From the NCBI RefSeq assembly GCF_051020515.1, contig NZ_CP194857.1, positions 1,860,001 to 1,924,000 of the forward strand: a stretch of DNA of 64,000 bases, given 5' to 3'. A program made the translations under genes and the position numbers. Below the pieces are notes generated by a model that was not told where the DNA came from, did not search any database, and worked only from the letters and a program-made list of their open reading frames with translations. This DNA is from CALKWS01 sp051020515. GTDB lineage: Bacteria; Actinomycetota; Actinomycetes; Actinomycetales; Beutenbergiaceae. Below are positions 57,514 through 64,000 of this stretch, piece by piece (position 1 is the stretch's first letter; each line of letters opens with the position of its first letter).

Positions 57514-58305
57514 TCAGTTCAAGGGGACCACCCCGCGTCCGGCGGTGGCCTCGGCGAGGCGTAGTGAGGTGCCCTCGGTGATGATGACGTGGGCGTGGTG
57601 CAGGAGCCGGTCGACGGCGGCGGTGGCCAGGGTCTTGGGCATGATGGTGTCGAAGCCGGCGGGGTGGATGTTGCTCGTGACGGCCAGGCTGCGGCGTTCG
57701 TAGGTGGCGTCGACGAGGCGGTAGAAGGCCTCGGCGGCGGCCTGCCCACTAGGGAGCATGCCGATGTCGTCGACGACGATGAGCTCGGCGCGGGTGATGC
57801 GGCTGATGATCTTGGCGACCGAGCCGTCGACGGCTGCCCTGCCGATCGCGGCGGTGAGGGACTCCAGGGTGAACCACGAGACGCGCATGCCGGCATCGAT
57901 CACCTTGTGGGCCAGTGCCTCAACGAAGTGCGTCTTGCCCGTCCCAGACGGTCCGGAGATGGCGAGGTTCTCGGCGCGGTGGACCCACTCCAGAGTCGCT
58001 AGCGCCGACTGCGTCGGGACCGGGATGGAGGAGTCGTCCTCGCGCCAAGACTCGAACCTCTTCCCGGCGGGGAGCCCGGCGGCCTTGCGTCGCATGGCCC
58101 GGGTGGCCTCGTCACGGCCGCGGGCCTCCTCGGCGAGCAGGACGCGCAGTACCTCGGTGGGGTCCCAGCGCTGGGCTTTGGCCGTCGCGAGGACCTCGGG
58201 GGCGGCGGCGCGCAGGTAGGGCATGCGCATGCGCTTGAGGACGGCGGTGAGGTCCTCGGGCAGCGGCGGCACCGCCGGCATTGTCGTTGTCGTGGTGGTG
58301 GTCAT
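57514..58305 (-). CDS. istB: IS21 family transposition helper ATPase IstB
   Basis: The 263-aa AAA+ helper for IstA has Walker A SGPSGTGKTHFVEALAH, Walker B LIVVDDIGMLPS and the conserved SLAVTSNIHPAGFDTIMPKTLATAAVDRLLHHAHVI split over the sensor region. It starts with a Thr-rich stretch; the ATG overlaps the istA stop (ATGA), the normal istA-istB coupling. IstB oligomerises on target DNA and chooses the integration site. The gene is intact. Confidence 0.93.
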   Translation of the reverse strand: MTTTTTTTMPAVPPLPEDLTAVLKRMRMPYLRAAAPEVLATAKAQRWDPTEVLRVLLAEEARGRDEATRAMRRKAAGLPAGKRFESWREDDSSIPVPTQSALATLEWVHRAENLAISGPSGTGKTHFVEALAHKVIDAGMRVSWFTLESLTAAIGRAAVDGSVAKIISRITRAELIVVDDIGMLPSGQAAAEAFYRLVDATYERRSLAVTSNIHPAGFDTIMPKTLATAAVDRLLHHAHVIITEGTSLRLAEATAGRGVVPLN

Positions 58306-59850
58306 CGGGTGGTCTCCTTGCTGCTCGTGAAGCCGGCCCAGGTGGCGGTGCCGGGCTGGGCGGAGTGCGTTTCGTCGGCCATGACGAGGTCACCGGTGGC
58401 GGCAGCGGTTGCCTGATGGGCGACGATGGCTGTGAGGTCCTCCTCACCGAAGCGCCCCGCGGCCGCAGCTGCCGTCAGGGCCGCCGCGACAGCCGGGGTG
58501 CCGACCAGAGCGGCGAGCTCGACCGCGGCGGCCATCTTGGCCCGGATGCGTGTCGCTCCGGCGGCCGAGGCCGCGATCAGCCAGTCGCGGGCCCCGTCGC
58601 CCAGGGCGAGGAAGTCGCGCTCGGCGGCGCTGCGGGCCCGCGGCTGGGGCGGGCGCGGGGCACCGGTGGGGTCCTGGGGATGGTCGGGGTAGTGGGCCAG
58701 GTCGATCCGCGGATTGCCCGGAGTCGAGAGCCGGTGGCGGGCCACCTCGATCAGGCCGCGCCGCTCACCGGCCCACTCGGGACGGCGGGGCAGGGCGTCG
58801 AGGTCGGCGACCAGGACGAGCTCAGTGCCGGCGACGCGGACCCAGACCTCGGCGCCGACCAGGCCCGGCGGGGTGGAGTAGCGCACCGAGCCGTAGCGCA
58901 CCGTCTGATCAGTGTTCACCGTCCTGGTCTCGCCCAGCACCAGCGTGTGCGGGGCGGCCGGCAGCGCATGAAAGCCGCCGGCGCTCCTCGACCAGCGCCT
59001 CGGCCGGGATCCGCGCGGACTCGCGGTGGACGCGGCCGTTGACCTTGGCGCAGAACTCCTCACACGCGCTCTCCAGCTCGGCGAACGAGCCGTACTCGGG
59101 GCGCAGGTTGGCCTCGGTGGGCACCACGTCGGCCTTCGCCAGCCGCACGGTGGACTCCGTGCCGCCCTTACTCTCAGGGTCGAAGGGGACACAGGTGTGG
59201 ACCTGGGTGCCGTAGTGCCGCCCCGCCGCAACGATCTGCGGGTGACGCACCGCCACGCCGGCGACGTGGTCGATGCTCACCGTCCTGGCGTTATCGGTCA
59301 GCACATAGGTCGGCACCCCGCCGATCCGTCGCAGCGTGGCGTCCAGGCAGGCGATCAGCGTGGGCAGGGTCTGGTCCCATACCGGGATCACCACGCGGAA
59401 GCGTGACCAGGCCAGCCACGCGCAGAACAGCAACGTGCGCCGCAGCGTCCCGTCCGGACCCGGGACCCGCGGTCCTTCGCCCCAATCGAACTGCAACCAC
59501 AGGCCCGGCTCGGTGATCCACGGCCGATAGGTGCGCCGGTTCCCCACCCGCCACGCCGCCTTCGCCTCCGCGACGGCCCGGCGCGTGGTGCGCTCGGTGC
59601 CGGTGAACCCCATCGCCACGAGGCGGCCGTGGACGACGTCGGCGCGGACCTTGCCCGCACTGCGCTCGACCCACTCCTCGATCTTCGGCAGGTGCTCGTC
59701 GATCATCCGTGGGCGCCGTGAGGGCCCAGTCACCGGGCGGCCAGCGTCGCGGGCAGCGACATAGCGCCGCACAGTCTTGGCATCCACCCCGGCCAACTGC
59801 GCGGCCGAGTGCGCACTCTCTGTGGCATCGAACGCTTCGAGAATCTCCAT
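58302..59850 (-). pseudogene. istA: IS21 transposase IstA, 5' end separated by an IS110 insertion (frameshift near 58980)
   Basis: This DDE integrase has an N-terminal HTH (MEILEAFDATESAHSAAQLAGVDAKTVRRYV), then the core (LWLQFDWGEGPRVPG, VRHPQIVAAGRHYGTQVHTCVPFDPESKGGTESTVRLAK) and, after a frame break near 58975-58985, LHALPAAPHTLVLGETRTVNTDQTVRYGSVRYSTP. The start codon and first eight or so codons are on the other side of the IS110 element, at 61369-61390, where MKKCDREI is encoded behind GGAGGG. The transposase is probably not made from its own start, so the element looks immobile unless IS110 excises precisely. Confidence 0.82.
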
Positions 59851-59852
59851 GA

Positions 59853-60080
59853 ACGCCTCTGGCCGCGCGGCGGCCGCCCCGGAGGATGAAAATCGTCCTG
59901 CGGCCCGTCCGGGTGACGTCGTAGGAGATTGGTGCCTTTGAGCCTGCGCATGAACGGGACGCTGGGGCCACAACAGGGATCCCGGATTGTTGCTTCGAGC
60001 ACGCGACTGATCGTCTTCGCAGCCTGTGGCCCTCCCGGACGGCGCTTGCAGTGCCGTAGGAACCGGAGGAGAGGTTAGTC
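59853..60080 (+). ncRNA. Candidate bridge RNA region (IS110 left end)
   Basis: IS110-group elements encode a structured bridge RNA in the noncoding left end that base-pairs with target and donor DNA. Here GGAGATT (59924-59930) is complementary to AATCTCC of the target just left of the insertion. TGAACG (59951-59956) and CGACTGA (60002-60008) match the two sides of the joined element ends (CGACTGA from the right end, TGAACG from the left end). Their order, target-like first and donor-like second, fits the known layout. Matches of 6-7 nt can be chance; boundaries are unproven. Confidence 0.4.
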
Positions 60081-61345
60081 ATGGACACGTTGGTCGAGCG
60101 GTGCGCAGGCATCGACATCGGTAAGGCGGATGTGAAGGTGTGCATCCGGGTGCCTGGCAAGCGAGCCGGCACTCATAGGAAGGAAGTCCGAACCTTTGCG
60201 ACCATGACAGGGTCGCTGCTCGAACTGCGCCAGTGGCTCATTGACGAGCGCATCAGCCTCGTCGGGATGGAATCCACCGGGGACTATTGGCGTCCGGTGT
60301 ACTACCTACTGGAAGAGGTCGTGGAGTGCTGGCTGGTCAACCCTCAGCACATCAAGGCCGTCCCCGGCCGCAAGAGCGACGTATCCGACGCTGCCTGGAT
60401 CGCCCAGCTCGTTGAGTACGGCCTGGTTCGCCCTAGCTTTGTGCCGCCGCCACCGATCCGCCAACTGCGCGATCTGACGCGCTATCGCGCTTCACTGATT
60501 CACGACCGCACTCGGCAGGTACAACGGCTCCACAACGTGCTGGAGGACGCCGGCATCAAGCTCTCGCTGGTCGCCACCGACATCCTGGGCGTCTCGGGTC
60601 GAGCGATGATCGGCGCACTGATCGATGGAGAGCGCGACCCTCATCGCCTCGCCGACATGGCGTTGGGGAAGCTGCGCAAGAAGAACGCTGCCTTGATCGA
60701 AGCTCTGACGGGCCGGTTCGGGGACCATCACGCCACCTTGTGCCAGATGATGCTGGAACAGATCGAGCACATCGACACCGCCATCAGACGCCTCGATACC
60801 GCGATTGATACGGCGATCGAGCCGTATCGTCAGATTCAGCAGCGCTTGATCACCATTCCCGGAGTTGCCAAGCGAGCCTCTGAAGTCATCATCGCCGAAA
60901 CCGGCGGAGACATGAGTAGGTTCGCCACACCGGGGCATCTTTCATCTTGGGCGGGTCTGTGCCCGGGGAACACAACGAGTCCGCCGGGAAGCACCGCTCA
61001 GGACGAACCCGCAGCGGTAACGCCTGGCTGTGTGGCATGCTCGGGGACTGCGCGACCGCGGCCGCTCGCAGCAAGAACACTTACCTCGCCGAGCGTCACC
61101 GCCGAATCCAACGTCGCCGTGGCCGTAAGCGCGCCAAGGTCGCGATCTCACGCAGCATCCTGGAGTCCTGCTGGTGGGTCGTGAAGCACGACGTCGACTA
61201 CCAAGACCTCGGCCCCGAGCATTTCATCACCCGAACACCAAACCCGGCCAGGCGAGCGCACCGCATCATCACTGAGCTCAGAGTCCTCGGCTACGACGTT
61301 CAGGTGGGCCCGATGGTTGCTGCCAGAGCCGCGCAACCCGCGTAG
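60081..61345 (+). CDS. IS110 family transposase (apparent frameshift near 60968)
   Basis: The N-terminal RuvC-like DEDD domain is clear: GIDIGKADVKVCI (Asp), LVGMESTGDYWRPVYYLL (Glu) and GRKSDVSDAAWIAQLVEYGL (DxxD). A coiled middle segment (LRKKNAALIEALTGRFGDHH) leads to the transposase_20 domain (ITIPGVAKRASEVIIAETGGDMSRF; LSSWAGLCPG) with the Ser recombinase-like residue in NESAGKHRSGRTRSGNAWL. The frame breaks near 60965-60970 (CPG then HNESAGK). Repaired length is about 420 aa. GGAGGAGAGG precedes ATG 60081. Confidence 0.9.
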
Positions 61346-61368
61346 CCCACCCACCTATTTTCGACTGA

Positions 61369-61390
61369 TCTCCCTGTCACACTTCTTCAT
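61369..61390 (-). pseudogene. istA: istA 5' fragment (first codons)
   Basis: On the minus strand ATG at 61390 begins MKKCDREI and then runs into IS110 sequence and a stop. GGAGGG lies 5 nt upstream. These codons join the istA body at 59850 if the IS110 element is removed. Confidence 0.7.
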
Positions 61391-61452
61391 GCGTCCCTCC
61401 GGTGGAACCTGCTCAAGGTGTCGAGAACCTCGAGCAAACCCCGGAGGGACGC
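61391..61452 (-). promoter_or_regulatory. Hairpin sequestering the istA ribosome-binding site
   Basis: GCGTCCCTCCGG (61391-61402) is perfectly complementary to CCGGAGGGACGC (61441-61452), with an inner TGCTC (61410-61414)/GAGCA (61432-61436) pair. On the minus-strand transcript the arm next to the istA ATG contains the Shine-Dalgarno GGAGGG, so a read-through transcript would hide it. Confidence 0.6.
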
Positions 61453-61490
61453 CTTCATCGGGACCGACACGGGCCGATCCCACGGGCCAC

Positions 61491-61559
61491 AGACAGGGAG
61501 ATCAGCTGTCCGTCAGCAGGGAAGTTCGTGTCCGCCAACAGGGAGGTTGGCATGTCCGC
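61491..61559. repeat. Right terminal repeats of the IS21 element
   Basis: Three inverted copies of the left-end unit are present: CTGTCCGT at 61506, GTGTCCGC at 61528 and ATGTCCGC at 61552, each preceded by AGGGA(G/A). The innermost (ACAGGGAGATCAGCTGTCCG) is almost identical to the innermost left copy. Confidence 0.85.
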
Positions 61560-62209
61560 TAGCAATCCCGCCGCGTTGCCGCTGAGACCACCAGATGCCT
61601 GCGGGTGATCCGGCGCGCGAAAGGCTCTGCGTAGGGCAACACCACCACTGTCTCCAAGCCTCCTGCCGCAGCCTGCGTCACCGGCTCTGCGCTGATGTGC
61701 TCAGGATGCTCGTGCGGGGCAGCCGAGAAGTCCGGTAGCAGAGCCGAGAGCCACAATGAATACCTCTCCATGTCCACGCCGTCGCGGCCGTGCTCATGGG
61801 CCCACTGCGGAGGCAGCGACGGGCTCAGCGGCTGTCCGGGCCTGGCAATCTCTGCGACAGTGCGCTCGTCCGGAGGACTACCGGCTCTGTCCTCGACCCT
61901 GTACCAATCCCAGGCACGCTGCCATGCGCGCGACCACCTGGACGACCATTCCTGCTGGCTGGCGGTCTCGGGCATCTGGGAGTGCCCGGGCTCCGGGGCT
62001 GGCTCCAGCTCAGGCACGGACTCGTCGACGGCGATGCCCCAGGCATGCCGCACATAGAGCAGCATCAGGAAATGCTGCGGACGCTCGTCGACCTTGAGCG
62101 TCGTCTCCGCCGGCCACTGCGTCACCGTCCGGCGGGCGTTGGCGTAGCCGCCGCCGTGCTCGCGCTGATACATGCGCGCCCGTTGCTTGATCTCGCGGTC
62201 TCTGGTCAT
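61559..62209 (-). CDS. Unknown protein, probably truncated at the IS21 right end
   Basis: From ATG 62209, preceded by GGAGG, the protein begins MTRDREIKQRARMYQREHGGGYANARRTV, a short helical motif found at the start of several actinobacterial hypothetical proteins. It continues with a Trp-rich stretch (WSSRWSRAWQRAWDWYRVE) and ends LVVSAATRRDC with a TAG at 61559-61561, inside or next to the last IS base pairs. The 3' end therefore seems to be replaced by IS sequence; no matching remainder is seen at the IS left flank. Function unknown. It may belong with the defence genes upstream or be an independent passenger. Confidence 0.55.
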   Translation of the reverse strand: MTRDREIKQRARMYQREHGGGYANARRTVTQWPAETTLKVDERPQHFLMLLYVRHAWGIAVDESVPELEPAPEPGHSQMPETASQQEWSSRWSRAWQRAWDWYRVEDRAGSPPDERTVAEIARPGQPLSPSLPPQWAHEHGRDGVDMERYSLWLSALLPDFSAAPHEHPEHISAEPVTQAAAGGLETVVVLPYAEPFARRITRRHLVVSAATRRDC

Positions 62210-62589
62210 GGCAATCCCTCCGTTCGCACCCGCGCTGCGAGGTAGAGAGGCGATCAGATCATCTTTCGTGCGATTCATCGAACCTTGCCTCGTGCACCCG
62301 GTGCGCGGGCCAGGTGGGGGAGGACAGGCCAGCACGGCGGCCTGATCCGACCCTATGCCAACTGACGACGAGGTCAATGACGGTGCTGGGGCTAGCGGCG
62401 CACGCCAGGAACCGACTGGCGGACCGGGCAGAACACCGCCATCACCCCTCACCAGTCGGTGCACCGATCGCTCAGTTCCGAGGTCTTCATGTGCCATCCT
62501 TTCACCGCGTGACTCCTCGACAACCGGTGCACCGCCATTGCCGACGCCGGCAGGCTGGTGCCGGTCTGCAAAATGTCGAAGAACGCAAC
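62210..62589. other. Intergenic region downstream of the S-4TM gene
   Basis: I see no supported gene in these 380 bp. The frame on the minus strand is open from 62593 but has no conserved features before the ATG at 62209 (a second candidate start is ATG 62278). Degenerate remains of another gene cannot be excluded. Confidence 0.4.
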
Positions 62590-63492
62590 TCATCGGGTCT
62601 TGCCGTGTCGTTGTGCTTCCTCGATCAGGTGCGTCGCGCTCTGCTGCATTGCGATTTCGCTGCGGTTCCGTCGCAGGCCGTCGAGCCAGTCGGGGACATG
62701 AGCGTTGGTCTGCCGGATGACCAGGATCTGGTCCTGTACCGCGCGGCAGTCGGCGATGGTGATCGGGTCGTCGCGTCGGAGGGTCTGTTCCCAGAGGCCG
62801 TGGACCTTCGTCTCGACGTTGGACTTGGAGTCGCTGCTTTCGCGGTTGCTGCGGATCATCTCGATGAGTTCGCGGGCAGGTCCGAGCAGCGGCATGGCGA
62901 GTGCAACTAAAGCGTCGGCGGCGGTGAGATTCCCAACGAGGGCGACCGTCACCCCGACGAGGACGAGAGCGACGAGGAGGCCGGTGATGGTGGCGGCGTA
63001 GAGGCGATGGATCGACGCTCCCCAGCCCAAGTTGCTGCGTTGACAGATGAGGATGTCAAGAGGTCGAGCAACTGTGCTTGCGTCTGGATACCAGTCCTTG
63101 GTTCGACCGCCTCGGTATCGACTGGCGGCCTCGGCGATGAGCGTGGGAGACGGATGCTCGGCCGCCAACGCATTCCAGGGCATGTCGAACACGAAGGTGT
63201 CGAACTCCTCCTGTACGAAGGCCGCCTGTTTTCGGCACCTCTTCTCGCGCGCGCCGCCGAGTACGGACCAGAGGAAGGTGACCGTGCCGCCGACGGCTCC
63301 GACGACGACTCTGCCCTGCGGGACGGCAAGCGCCACGACAACAGTGACCAGGGCCAGCGCGGCGACGGTGAGGACGCGCGTGTCATGAACTCGCTTGGCG
63401 TCGGTGTAGAGCCGTGACTGTGCGGCGAGGAGGCGCTGCGCGTGCTCGGTGTTCTGCAGTGCGGAGATCGTGCGCTGGGTGCTGTCGTTCAT
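62590..63492 (-). CDS. S-4TM family putative pore-forming effector
   Basis: The 300-aa protein has the S-4TM layout: an N-terminal helix (EHAQRLLAAQSRLYTDAKRV, residues 16-35), two membrane segments at about 40-58 and 62-80, a cytoplasmic part with EEFDTFVFDMPWN, SRYRGGRTKDWYPDA and DILICQRSNLGWGASIHRLYA, two more segments at about 166-187 and 190-207, and a charged helical tail. In comparative genomics, S-4TM proteins are predicted membrane-permeabilising effectors that partner SMODS/CD-NTase nucleotidyltransferases. The partner gene lies 11 bp upstream. Base composition is less GC-rich than the backbone. Confidence 0.85.
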   Translation of the reverse strand: MNDSTQRTISALQNTEHAQRLLAAQSRLYTDAKRVHDTRVLTVAALALVTVVVALAVPQGRVVVGAVGGTVTFLWSVLGGAREKRCRKQAAFVQEEFDTFVFDMPWNALAAEHPSPTLIAEAASRYRGGRTKDWYPDASTVARPLDILICQRSNLGWGASIHRLYAATITGLLVALVLVGVTVALVGNLTAADALVALAMPLLGPARELIEMIRSNRESSDSKSNVETKVHGLWEQTLRRDDPITIADCRAVQDQILVIRQTNAHVPDWLDGLRRNRSEIAMQQSATHLIEEAQRHGKTR

Positions 63493-63503
63493 CGCGCCGG
63501 ACC

Positions 63504-64000
63504 CTACGTGTCGCAGTACGGGAAGTCGCTGCCCCAGATGGCCTGCAACGCCTGGTTCATGTCGTAGCGGTCGTTGGCGAGCCAGGCAGAGTGCGCATTG
63601 TCGATGTCCTTCTTGAACTTCCGTAGGTGGGTCATCGCTGATGTGCGGGACGACTCGCTGGAGCAGGCGCTGATCCGCGAGACAAGCCGTGCCGGGTCGT
63701 TCATGGCGGGCAGTCCTTGGTTGACCAGGGTCGTGACGATGGACCGGATCGCGGTAAAGGGAAAGACACGGTCGTTATTCTTGCCGAACTCGGCGGCCCG
63801 CATCTCCAGGTAGAACGAGGAGACCGAGACGCCGTGGTTGTACTTCCATGCCTTCAGGAGGCGGGCAGTGACGCGGATGTCGCCAGTGTGCTTGCGGTCG
63901 AGGTCGGCGACGATCTTATTGTGCGCCTTTGGGGCCGCTTCCCGCCAGCCGCCACCCGGAGCCGGAATCAGGAGGACGCGATTCTCGTCGGTGCTGCCGC
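63504..64000 (-). CDS. CD-NTase/SMODS-type nucleotidyltransferase, C-terminal part (5' part outside the window)
   Basis: The last 164 codons of a minus-strand gene are visible and run off the window edge. The segment VLLIPAPGGGWREAAPKAHNKIVADLDRK in two parts, then GDIRVTARLLKAWKYNH and VSSFYLEMRAAEF, matches the helical C-terminal half of bacterial CD-NTases (SMODS, oligonucleotide cyclases), after the catalytic G-S/DxD region that lies beyond the window. The end reads YDMNQALQAIWGSDFPYC. It probably makes a cyclic oligonucleotide on phage infection that activates the downstream S-4TM protein. The type of nucleotide product cannot be told. Confidence 0.75.
   Translation of the reverse strand, partial: GSTDENRVLLIPAPGGGWREAAPKAHNKIVADLDRKHTGDIRVTARLLKAWKYNHGVSVSSFYLEMRAAEFGKNNDRVFPFTAIRSIVTTLVNQGLPAMNDPARLVSRISACSSESSRTSAMTHLRKFKKDIDNAHSAWLANDRYDMNQALQAIWGSDFPYCDT

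Larger units (their letters stand above)
59851..61368 (+). mobile_element. IS110-family insertion sequence inside istA
   Basis: The trinucleotide TGA is present at both junctions (59850-59852 and 61366-61368). Removing the sequence between them rejoins GAATCTCCA with TCTCCCTGTC and restores istA as MKKCDREI-MEILEAF. The element is about 1.5 kb, encodes one DEDD transposase, has no long inverted repeats, a 230-bp noncoding left end and a 20-bp right end, all as expected for the IS110 group. It is visibly less GC-rich than the chromosome around it. Confidence 0.8.
57413..61560 (-). mobile_element. IS21-family insertion sequence interrupted by an IS110-family element
   Basis: The element is bounded by repeat-rich ends: at least four copies of a GCGGACAG...CTCCCTGT unit at the left (57418-57512) and three inverted copies at the right (61491-61559). 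It encodes istB and istA on the minus strand. IS21 elements carry such multiple-repeat termini. The IS110 insertion (59851-61368) splits istA near its start. The exact outer base pairs are uncertain by about 10 bp. I found no matching target duplication between GGGGGAGG at the left flank and TAGCAATC at the right. Confidence 0.85.

Noticed and set aside
62314..62910. Rightward gene opposite the S-4TM gene
   Set aside because: It spans noncoding DNA and the antisense of the S-4TM C-terminus; no motif and no plausible start.

Overview
The window is chromosomal DNA of a high-GC Gram-positive bacterium (Actinomycetota; the gene set suits a Micrococcales-like, salt-tolerant organism, but I cannot name a species). 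Evidence: very high third-position G+C, a WhiB protein, a PASTA-type class A PBP, DUF5063, DUF4177 and DUF4244 genes, an actinobacterial-type Tad locus, and many genes with a TANNNT -10 hexamer 6-7 nt before the start codon (leaderless mRNAs). From memory, the order dnaX-recR / ask-asd / metallophosphatase-ponA2-whiB4-DUF4177-ridA-crp / ephE-acs / Tad locus-helicase / topA / holB follows the order of their M. tuberculosis H37Rv counterparts, so most of the window is conserved backbone.

Layout. 1-3463: dnaX 3' end, recR, a P-loop kinase and DUF5063. 3563-8022: a leftward ABC exporter pair and the ectoine operon ectABC, with ectA and ectB open in one frame. 8640-10948: divergent lysC-asd, which makes the aspartate semialdehyde that EctB consumes. 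10985-16408: an S9-type peptidase lacking its serine nucleophile, CopC, and a first TetR/DrrAB-like exporter module. 16454-17724: DAHP synthase behind a leader peptide with adjacent Tyr-Trp-Phe codons and a terminator hairpin. 17770-25571: Nudix, ROK regulator, tRNA-Pro, metallophosphatase, ponA2, whiB4-like, DUF4177, ridA, crp. 25667-29849: epoxide-hydrolase-like protein, acs and a membrane protein. 30368-39163: Tad/Flp locus, PAP2, MrfA-like helicase and a kinase. 39360-49528: proton-pumping pyrophosphatase, MFS, methyltransferase, a second TetR/DrrAB module with a clear operator, PAP2 and GDPD. 49776-57143: topA, oxidoreductase, tmk, holB and an exported TAP-type peptidase. 57277-57349: tRNA-Thr.

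The accessory part starts just after the tRNA-Thr terminator. An IS21-family element (about 57.41-61.56 kb) has an IS110-family element inserted near the start of istA. The IS21 right end cuts the 3' end of an unknown gene. Beyond it lies a leftward two-gene cassette: an S-4TM putative pore-forming effector and the C-terminal part of a CD-NTase-type nucleotidyltransferase that runs off the window. This is a CBASS-like anti-phage module and the best candidate for an unusual system here.

Caveat: about 26 apparent single-base frameshifts break 22 otherwise well-conserved genes, including topA, tmk, recR, ponA, crp and tadA. They look like sequence or assembly errors rather than real pseudogenes. 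I annotate these genes across the break and give its position. Unusual calls that depend on one base (the ectA-ectB fusion, the S9 Ser-to-Gly change) carry the same doubt.
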